Positions 1 through 5,054 of a stretch of DNA of 16,014 nt are shown in pieces. Both the position numbers and the translations under genes were made by a program. The stretch comes from Methanoregula sp. (GTDB lineage Archaea; Halobacteriota; Methanomicrobia; Methanomicrobiales; Methanospirillaceae), in assembly GCA_028705545.1 (NCBI GenBank), contig JAQWDG010000004.1:13225-29238 (forward strand). Reading direction: 5' to 3'. The notes below the pieces were generated by a model. It was not told the origin of the DNA. It searched no databases and worked only from the letters and a program-made list of their open reading frames with translations. Position 1 is the first letter of the stretch. Each line of letters starts with the position of its first letter.

Positions 1-191
1 TTGCCGTGCTCGTGGTAAACGCGGTGCTCGGCCTCATCTTTTTGTTTGTCTTAAACACGCTCGGGGTCATGTCGTGGCTCGGGAAACCCGATCTCGGCTA
101 CAGCATCGCCACGATCCTCATCTGCGGAGTCGGTGGCCTGCCCGGTGTGCTCGTGCTCGTTCTGCTGGATATCCTGGGGATAACGGTTTAG
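1..191 (+). CDS. BofA-family small membrane protein, C-terminal part (cut by the left edge)
   Basis: The reading frame is open from the left edge (first whole codon at 3) to a TAG at 189-191, so about 62 residues are visible and the true start lies outside the window. The protein is almost entirely hydrophobic, with two likely membrane segments. It ends in a Gly/Pro-containing loop (VGGLPGVLVLVLLDIL) like the C-terminus of the pro-sigmaK processing inhibitor BofA family. In Bacillus, BofA restrains the membrane protease SpoIVFB. Archaea have no sigma factors, so here the name gives only the fold family. A role in controlling a membrane protease is possible but not shown. Family proteins are about 85-90 residues, so roughly the last two thirds is present. 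The family call rests on this short motif and the hydrophobic pattern. Confidence 0.7.
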   Translation, partial: AVLVVNAVLGLIFLFVLNTLGVMSWLGKPDLGYSIATILICGVGGLPGVLVLVLLDILGITV

Positions 192-203
192 GGGATCTGC
201 TGG

Positions 204-210
204 TTTTTTT
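204..210 (+). terminator. T-tract terminator after the BofA-family gene
   Basis: A run of seven T lies 13 bases after the TAG stop. Archaeal transcription commonly ends at such T-tracts without a hairpin. It lies in the expected place and strand; the call is positional. Confidence 0.45.
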
Positions 211-298
211 GGCTTGATGGTAAGAAAAATAAAAAAAATCTATGGGATATCGCCTTTTTGCACCAGCCCAGCCGCCAAGCGGCTTTAAGAAAGCGACG

Positions 299-355
299 GA
301 CCGGATCAAGAGGGTTGGCGGGAAGTAGGATCCTTACCGGTCGGATATTTTTTTT
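299..355 (+). terminator. Hairpin followed by T-tract
   Basis: GACCGG at 299-304 can pair with CCGGTC at 337-342, and a T8 run follows at 348-355. A smaller stem, AGCCGC/GCGGCT with a CAA loop, lies just upstream at 270-284. The arrangement looks like an intrinsic-type terminator. It could be a second terminator for the BofA-family transcript or the 3' end of a small RNA. This rests on the structure alone. Confidence 0.3.
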
Positions 356-523
356 GGGCTGTCGTCCCTGAACTTTTTAGCTTGTACGGACTTTCGCGCC
401 AGAAAATTCCAGAAAGATCGCTGCGAAAGTTGGAAAAAGTGCTCTTTGGTGTCGGTCTCACGACGAAGGTGGTGCAGGCCATTCAAAATGGATCCGGCCG
501 ATCACGTCCCGCTCGTACGGTCT

Positions 524-709
524 GAATTTTTTTCCGGGCAAAAATTTCCGGTTCGAAAGTTTCCGGGCCGGATTTTTTTCGGCTCGAAAGTTTTTCCGGC
601 CAAATTTTTTCGGCTTGAAATTTGAAAAACCGGAAAATTTTCCGGTCGAAAGTTGGAAAAAGAAAAAAAAGTTGGCGCGAAAGTTGGAAAAAAGGTTGTC
701 AGTTTGGCA
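524..709. repeat. 31-bp degenerate tandem repeat, block A (six units)
   Basis: Units start at 524, 555, 586, 617, 648 and 679, exactly 31 bp apart. Most begin GAAAGTT or GAAATTT (the first is GAATTTT), carry a run of T or A, and end in a CCGG- or CGG-containing word plus two pyrimidines, for example TTTTTCGGCTC at 575-585. The units differ from each other but show no length change, so the array diverged by substitution. The last unit decays after about 700. A lone copy of the 15-bp word GAAAGTTGGAAAAAG from unit 648 also occurs outside the array at 425-439. There are no spacers of constant length, so this is not a CRISPR array. Confidence 0.85.
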
Positions 710-715
710 ACTGAC
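698..715. repeat. Perfect short hairpin between the two repeat blocks
   Basis: GTCAGTT at 698-704 and AACTGAC at 709-715 are perfect inverted repeats around a TGGC loop. The hairpin sits where block A loses its 31-bp pattern. It could be a protein-binding site or an RNA stem; nothing else identifies it. Confidence 0.5.
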
Positions 716-756
716 TGACACCACCGTCGTAAATTGTTCTCCGGAACGCAGGTCAT

Positions 757-974
757 GACATCCGGAAACCCGTACTTTTTCTGGCCGCGAAATTTCTTTT
801 GCCGGAAAAATTTTGCCGCGAAAGTTGAAAATCGTAAAAAATTTTGGACTGAAATTTTTTCGGCCGTACTTTTTCCGGTTTGAAATCTAAAAAATCCAAA
901 AAAATTCCGGACGAAAGTTTGTACGTCAGTATTTTTCCGGACGGAAATGAAAATTGCCGGAAAAATTTTGGGCC
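757..974. repeat. 31-bp degenerate tandem repeat, block B (six clear units plus one degenerate)
   Basis: Clear units start at 789, 820, 851, 882, 913 and 944, again exactly 31 bp apart, and each begins GAAA. A weaker unit of 32 bp precedes them at 757-788 and traces of another follow 975. The sequence theme matches block A, but the phase is shifted by 17 bp, so the blocks are related arrays separated by about 50 bp of other sequence. A 15-bp word, GCCGGAAAAATTTTG, is identical at 801-815 and 956-970. Because 31 is not a multiple of three, any protein reading through would cycle through all three frames, which argues against coding. Confidence 0.85.
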
Positions 975-1018
975 GGATTGGATTTGGGCGGGAATGTGTC
1001 AAGACCGGGTACTCGTCT

Positions 1019-1162
1019 CGCCCCCCTTGCGCCATCCCTGCCCCCGAGGGGACGGGGGCGCGAACGATAGTGCTGTATTACCTGTATTCAAGGCGGCGGC
1101 TCCCGGTACAGGTAATACAGCATCATCGCTAAGCGGGGGATGCCTCAAGCGTGCGGGGGCGG
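1019..1162. repeat. Long imperfect palindrome (MITE-like or structured RNA)
   Basis: The core is a perfect 16-bp inverted repeat: TGCTGTATTACCTGTA at 1071-1086 and its complement at 1107-1122, with a 20-base G+C-rich loop. Pairing extends outward to 1065 and 1128 with two mismatches. Farther out, 1019-1038 on the left resembles the reverse complement of 1136-1162 on the right (GGGATG, then CAAG, then GGGGGCG), with small insertions. The left arm also contains its own stem, GCCCCC/GGGGGC, at 1040-1045 and 1054-1059. No transposase is present. A miniature inverted-repeat element, a long RNA hairpin or a protein-binding palindrome would all fit. Confidence 0.6.
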
Positions 1163-1522
1163 AGGCGTGCCGGAGACCTAAAAGAGCGTCCTCCAACAAC
1201 GATTCTCCGATGTAGATCCGGAAAACGGCCCACAGAAGCCACCGGACGGCCGATCTCATGCTCATATGACCATCAGCACGTCCCCAAAAACCCTGCCAAA
1301 AGAAGCCCGCTAAATTGCACGGTCTAATCCCGATTAAAATAGTTATTTTTTGAAAATATGCGATTACATCGGGAATCTTCCAGTGGATTGGCACCGTTTC
1401 CTGTGGAAACGATTATGCGTGATCTAAGGTTTCCGGCTCTTTCGTCGAAGAAATGATCCTTTGGGACATACTCTATCAGAAACGGGGGGGTGCTGTAGGG
1501 AACAAACCTCCCGCCACAGCTT

Positions 1523-1583
1523 AAAAAAAAGAGCGGCCGGTAACCCGTTCCCCGGGATCCCTGCAAGGATTACCAAAAAAAAA
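1523..1583 (-). terminator. Two T-tracts after the minus-strand ATPase genes
   Basis: On the minus strand, runs of nine T (1583-1575) and eight T (1530-1523) follow the TAA stop of the adjacent gene at 1596, the first only 12 bases away. Archaeal RNA polymerase stops at such tracts. The pair would end the two-gene KaiC-like transcript. Confidence 0.5.
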
Positions 1584-1595
1584 TTCGGCCCTTTT

Positions 1596-2303
1596 TTAAA
1601 ACACATTCGCTTCCGAGTAGACCGTCACCTGCGTCTGTTCGAGCTCGTACGGCTTGATCTCCCGGGAATGGGCCGACATCCGCATCTTTGCCACTTCGAG
1701 TGCCAGGTGGACATCGGTGAGATCGCTCGACCGCACGTACCTGAGGAGGATGACCGTGTCGGCGAGGTACTCGATAAGGCCGTGCCGGCTCGAAAACGGG
1801 TTTCCCCGGTCGGTCTCCGAAGTCATCATCACGGTACAGTCCTTGTCCCGCAGCCCCTCGATGAAGCGGTACATCTCGCGCCGGCGCTCGGCATCGGTGG
1901 TAAACAGATCCTCGAAAAGCGAGATCGGGTCGATCACTACCCGCGTTGCCTTCAGTTCGGCGATCAGGTTCGGGAGCTCGTTTTTAATCCGGTTGTTCGC
2001 GAGGTTGAAGTCCGTCGGGTCGAGCTTGATGATAAAGAGTGCCTTGTCGATATACGGCTCCACGTCCCAGCCTTTCTGTTTCATGTAGCCGATAATACGG
2101 GTCTCCCGCTCTTCGAGGCTGATATAGATCACCTTCTCGCCCCGTTTGATCCCGTCCCAGACAAATTCTAGGGAGAACGTAGTCTTTCCGGTCCCGTACA
2201 TCCCGATGACAGCGCAGATGCTCCCGGGGATCAGGCCCCCGCCCAGCATGTCGTCGAGCCCGACGATTCCGACTTTTACCCGTTTTATTATTGCACTGTT
2301 CAT
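1596..2303 (-). CDS. KaiC/ArlH-like RecA-superfamily ATPase, intact active site
   Basis: This 235-residue protein is a single RecA/KaiC domain. It opens with the family signature GIVGLDDMLGGGLIPGS (residues 12-28), then Walker A GMYGTGKT (34-41), a tandem glutamate pair in ISLEE (Glu64-Glu65, the KaiC catalytic position), Walker B VVIDPIS (122-128), and EVAKMR near the C-terminus. All residues needed for ATP binding and hydrolysis are present. I start at the ATG at 2303-2301 because it forms an ATGA overlap with the stop of the preceding gene and begins right before the conserved domain. The open frame continues 52 residues upstream to 2459, but that part is low-complexity and overlaps the neighbour. 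Such proteins include KaiC, ArlH and archaeal RAD55-like regulators; the precise role is unknown. Context suggests it works with its paralogue upstream and perhaps with the divergent secretion ATPase. Confidence 0.88.
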   Translation of the reverse strand: MNSAIIKRVKVGIVGLDDMLGGGLIPGSICAVIGMYGTGKTTFSLEFVWDGIKRGEKVIYISLEERETRIIGYMKQKGWDVEPYIDKALFIIKLDPTDFNLANNRIKNELPNLIAELKATRVVIDPISLFEDLFTTDAERRREMYRFIEGLRDKDCTVMMTSETDRGNPFSSRHGLIEYLADTVILLRYVRSSDLTDVHLALEVAKMRMSAHSREIKPYELEQTQVTVYSEANVF

Positions 2304-3127
2304 ATGACCATCCTGATATTGCTCACTTCGAATCCCCCGGTCGTCGAGATCCTGACCGCGAACTTCACGAGATCGTGCTCTTCGAGATGCGGCATGACGC
2401 CCCGGAACTTCTCGAAGTACATGATCCGCTGCCGGCGGGACCCGGTGCTCTCCTCCCACCGGAACAAAAAGACCGCATCGGCGATATCCTCAAGCTCGAT
2501 CTCGCGGGCGGGCTCGATGATACCTTTGCTTAAGAGCAGGTATACGATCAGGTTTTTGGTCTTTGCAAACCGCTGGAGTCCCCGGAGGAACCCGGCCAGA
2601 TCGTTCCAGAGGTTTTGCATGATGCTCTGGGTCGCAAGCTCGGTGATCGAATCAAGCACGACCATGCTCCCCGGTTCGACAGCATCGAAGATCTGCGTGA
2701 GCCGGAGGAAGATGTTCGCGTGCTCGGAGCGTTTCTGGAGCCGTGCGAGCGTATCGCTCTTGCTGTACCAGGTGTCGGGCACGATACTCCTGTCGAAGTA
2801 CAGGTAGGAGAGGTCCTCGAACCGGATCGCCGGTATCTCCTCGGTTACCCCGTCGCCATGAAACGACTGGGCGATCTCGTGCCGGACATCGGCTTCGAGC
2901 CGGGTAAACGTCACGTACACGATCCCGGTCGGGCAGACCTTCCCGGTCTCGCCGGGTTTTACCATGCACGAGAGCGAGTTCACCGTGGAACTGTATACGA
3001 ATTCATAGTGGCCGGCTCCCATCTCCCCAAAGAGGAGGGTCATCGTCCCCGGCGGGATCCCGCCGTCAAGAATGGGATCGAGCGAGGAGATCCCGGTCGG
3101 GACCCTCTGAGTCTGTATCTCCTGCAT
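2300..3127 (-). CDS. KaiC-like protein with degenerate Walker A (probable pseudo-ATPase)
   Basis: This 275-residue protein is RecA/KaiC-like: VPTGISSLDPILDGGIPPGT (residues 9-28) matches the family's N-terminal signature and MVVLDSITEL (155-164) is a Walker B strand. The P-loop reads GEMGAGHY (34-41), so the expected lysine is His40 and the Thr/Ser after it is Tyr41. The tandem glutamates seen in the downstream paralogue are absent, with TFTRLE in their place. It therefore probably does not hydrolyse ATP and may be a regulatory or structural partner. The ATG at 3127-3125 has a GGAG nine bases upstream and a TATA box about 60 bp away, and the gene is first in the unit. Its stop overlaps the next start by four bases, pointing to coupled translation and a joint complex. 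Degenerate KaiC-like proteins are known in archaea, but their jobs are mostly undefined. Confidence 0.85.
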   Translation of the reverse strand: MQEIQTQRVPTGISSLDPILDGGIPPGTMTLLFGEMGAGHYEFVYSSTVNSLSCMVKPGETGKVCPTGIVYVTFTRLEADVRHEIAQSFHGDGVTEEIPAIRFEDLSYLYFDRSIVPDTWYSKSDTLARLQKRSEHANIFLRLTQIFDAVEPGSMVVLDSITELATQSIMQNLWNDLAGFLRGLQRFAKTKNLIVYLLLSKGIIEPAREIELEDIADAVFLFRWEESTGSRRQRIMYFEKFRGVMPHLEEHDLVKFAVRISTTGGFEVSNIRMVI

Positions 3128-3186
3128 GAATCTGGGCTCCGCGGCAGTCTGTGCCGCTGTCGTTAAAGGAGACTATTGGTTCTCAG

Positions 3187-3195
3187 ATAAATATA
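3187..3195 (-). promoter_or_regulatory. TATA box for the KaiC-like gene pair
   Basis: The minus strand reads TATATTTAT here, about 60 bases before the ATG at 3127. That places the transcript start near 3165 and gives a leader of about 40 bases with a GGAG at 3140-3137. It is the best TATA match in the divergent intergenic region on this strand. Confidence 0.5.
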
Positions 3196-3272
3196 CCTGT
3201 GGCGGAATCCGGTCAGCCCGCCCGGACTGCCGGGCCTCCCGGCAAACCCGGAAGTCTCCCATAAAAATACTA

Positions 3273-3280
3273 TTTATATA
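3273..3280 (+). promoter_or_regulatory. TATA box for the secretion ATPase/platform operon
   Basis: TTTATATA, preceded by an A-rich stretch (ATAAAAATAC) that could serve as the TFB-recognition element. A transcript starting about 25 bases on, near 3303, would have a leader of about 33 bases carrying the ribosome-binding site at 3324. This supports the start at 3336 rather than the upstream ATG at 3126, which precedes the promoter. Confidence 0.6.
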
Positions 3281-3323
3281 CGAGTCCCCCGAATTATATC
3301 CTGAATGGAACAGGTACTTCGGC

Positions 3324-3330
3324 AGGAGGG
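3324..3330 (+). promoter_or_regulatory. Ribosome-binding site that fixes the start of the secretion ATPase
   Basis: AGGAGGG lies five bases before the ATG at 3336. No comparable site precedes the in-frame ATG at 3126, so this site decides the start. Confidence 0.75.
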
Positions 3331-3335
3331 GAACA

Positions 3336-5054
3336 ATGCGGCTCCCTGACTTTTTTTCAAAGAAACCCTCAGAAGAAGCGCCGTCTGCCGGAGCCGTGCC
3401 GGCCGTGGACGACCTGGACCTCCTGACCGATCCCCTTCCGGGAACCGCCTCCTCTTCGCAGCCAAAACCCCGCGAGGCCAGTTACCGGTACTATTTCCGG
3501 TTCCTTGGCGCGAGCGAAAAAGCAAAAATCGAAGACTACGATTTTGCCCGGGACGGGACGCTTGTCACCGGTAAACTTCCTGACGGGTATGAACTCCTCG
3601 ACCAGTACTGGATCGAGGAGGGGCGGACGCTCGTTTACATAGCGCTCAACAAAAAAACGAACCAGACCGAGTATCTCCTCTTCGAGCCCCCGCTCTCCGA
3701 TTTCGAATATGAACTCCTGGAACGCATCCACGAAGACCTCCTCGATGTCCTGATCCTGACCGGGGACGAGATCAGGAAAGACCGCAGGGAGATCCTGCTC
3801 AATAAGGCACTCGCGCTTCTCGAAGACTACGGACTCCACCTCGACCGGACCGCACTTTTTAAGCTCGAATACTACCTGGTCAGGAACTTTATCGGCTGGT
3901 CGCGTATCGATGCGCTCATGAAGGACCCGCGGCTCGAAGATATCTCGTGCGACGGGAGCAGGATCCCGATCTTTTTGTACCACCGGAAATACCGGAACAT
4001 CCGCACCAACATCGCGTTCGAGGCCGACGTCCTCACCTCGCTTGCGATCACGCTCGCCCAGCGGTCCGGCAAGCACATCTCGACCGGGTCCCCGATGCTC
4101 GATGCGACCCTGCCGGACGGCTCCCGTCTCCAGCTGACATTCGGGACGGAAGTTACGACCCGGGGCACCTCGTTTACGATCCGGAAGTTCCGGGAAGAGC
4201 CGTTCTCGCCCATCGAGCTCATGGAGGTCGGGACGTTTACGAGCGACGAACTCGTGTACTTCTGGCTTGCAATCGAAAATAACATGAGCATGCTTTTCAT
4301 CGGCGGGACGGCGTCGGGGAAGACCACGTCATTAAACGCGGTCTCGCTCTTTATCCCGCCCATTGCAAAGGTCGTCTCTATCGAGGATACCCGGGAGATC
4401 ACGCTCTACCACGACAACTGGATCGCGAGCGTGACACGGGATGCGGTCTCGGAAGGCAGCAGTTCGATCAACATGTTCGATCTCCTCAAGGCGGCCATGC
4501 GGCAGCGGCCGGAGTTTATCCTTGTCGGGGAAGTGCGGGGCGACGAAGCCCAGACGCTCTTCCAGGCCATGAACACCGGGCATACGACGTTTTCCACCAT
4601 GCACGCGGGAAGCGTCGATGCCGCAATCCACCGGCTGGAGAGCGAGCCCTTAAATGTGCCGCGCAACATGGTGCAGGCCTTAAATATCATCAGCGTCCAG
4701 GCGCTCATCTACCGGGGGACGGAGAGGGTGCGCCGGGCGCAGGAAATTGTGGAAGTTGTCGGCATTGATGTGGCGACCGGTAACCTCCAGGTCAACAACG
4801 TCTTCACCTACGATACGGTCCACGACAAGACCTCATACACCGGGCGGTCGCAGGTCTATTCCGCGATCGCAGAACGGCGGGGCTGGACCCGGGACCAGCT
4901 CGAAACAGAGATCGCAGTAAGAAAGAACCTGCTCGAAGAGATGCACACCCAGGGGATCCGGGACTACATCTCGGTCGCCACCATCTTCCACAACTACCAC
5001 ATCAACCGGGCGGACGTACTCGCCCACATCGCGGAATTACGACAGGTACTGTAA
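3336..5054 (+). CDS. Type II/IV secretion system ATPase (GspE/VirB11/ArlI family)
   Basis: This 572-residue cytoplasmic hexameric ATPase would power assembly of a pilus-like filament or secretion pseudopilus. After a Pro/Ser/acid-rich N-terminal tail (to about residue 45) comes an N-terminal domain. The motor domain follows, with Walker A GGTASGKT (323-330), the Asp box SIEDTRE (348-354), Walker B FILVGEVRG (394-402) and the His box TGHTTFSTMHAG (414-425), all intact. The start at 3336 is chosen for its ribosome-binding site and promoter. Starting at 3126 would add 70 residues that span the TATA box. The TAA stop overlaps the ATG of the platform gene by one base, so the two are co-expressed. 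It resembles ArlI of the archaellum and archaeal pilus ATPases. With no pilin, archaellin or arlF/G gene nearby I cannot say which machine it drives, so no symbol is given. Confidence 0.93.
   Translation: MRLPDFFSKKPSEEAPSAGAVPAVDDLDLLTDPLPGTASSSQPKPREASYRYYFRFLGASEKAKIEDYDFARDGTLVTGKLPDGYELLDQYWIEEGRTLVYIALNKKTNQTEYLLFEPPLSDFEYELLERIHEDLLDVLILTGDEIRKDRREILLNKALALLEDYGLHLDRTALFKLEYYLVRNFIGWSRIDALMKDPRLEDISCDGSRIPIFLYHRKYRNIRTNIAFEADVLTSLAITLAQRSGKHISTGSPMLDATLPDGSRLQLTFGTEVTTRGTSFTIRKFREEPFSPIELMEVGTFTSDELVYFWLAIENNMSMLFIGGTASGKTTSLNAVSLFIPPIAKVVSIEDTREITLYHDNWIASVTRDAVSEGSSSINMFDLLKAAMRQRPEFILVGEVRGDEAQTLFQAMNTGHTTFSTMHAGSVDAAIHRLESEPLNVPRNMVQALNIISVQALIYRGTERVRRAQEIVEVVGIDVATGNLQVNNVFTYDTVHDKTSYTGRSQVYSAIAERRGWTRDQLETEIAVRKNLLEEMHTQGIRDYISVATIFHNYHINRADVLAHIAELRQVL

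Larger units (their letters stand above)
192..1595. other. 1.4-kb gene-free region with repeats
   Basis: I see no believable protein gene here. Open frames exist on both strands, but they run through repeats and low-complexity sequence, lack a ribosome-binding site and show no recognisable domain. The region holds two 31-bp tandem repeat blocks (about 524-709 and 757-974), a small hairpin at 698-715, a long imperfect palindrome at 1019-1162, and T-tracts facing out of both flanking genes. About 361-1000 is rich in A and T runs separated by CCGG and CGAAAG words. About 1020-1170 is abruptly G+C-rich. No tRNA or rRNA was seen. Confidence 0.75.

Noticed and set aside
548..565. tRNA T-arm look-alike (GGTTCGAAAG)
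   Set aside because: No acceptor stem, anticodon arm or D-arm can be found around it. The word is part of the 31-bp repeat.
458..724. 88-residue minus-strand frame over repeat block A
   Set aside because: It is a low-complexity frame over the same repeat in a different phase from the longer minus-strand one. Both cannot be genes, and neither has supporting signals.
524..974. CRISPR array
   Set aside because: The 31-bp periodicity is of contiguous, diverged units, with no constant repeat alternating with unique spacers, and no cas genes are present.
502..1035. 177-residue open frame on the minus strand rich in Phe, Asn, Lys and Arg
   Set aside because: It runs through both 31-bp repeat blocks. 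Since 31 is not a multiple of three, its repetitive peptide is a by-product of the DNA repeat, and it has no domain or ribosome-binding site.
1328..1374. 7-bp inverted repeat TCCCGAT/ATCGGGA with a 33-base loop
   Set aside because: It is short, with a long loop and no T-tract or other signal, and is expected by chance at this length.
880..1394. Open frames on both strands (880-1215 plus, 999-1394 minus) across the palindrome
   Set aside because: They span the end of the repeat array and the long palindrome, overlap each other on opposite strands, lack ribosome-binding sites and show no recognisable protein features.
1461..2171. 236-residue plus-strand frame antisense to the KaiC-like gene
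   Set aside because: It is a complementary-strand shadow of a well-supported RecA-fold gene, common in G+C-rich coding sequence, with no ribosome-binding site or domain.
2304..2459. N-terminal extension of 52 residues on the intact KaiC-like ATPase
   Set aside because: It would overlap the upstream gene by 160 bases, is Arg-rich low-complexity sequence and is not part of the KaiC domain. The ATGA overlap gives a better start at 2303.
3126..3335. N-terminal extension of 70 residues on the secretion ATPase
   Set aside because: It would include the TATA box at 3273-3280 and lies opposite the promoter of the divergent genes. The ATG at 3336 has a near-ideal ribosome-binding site.
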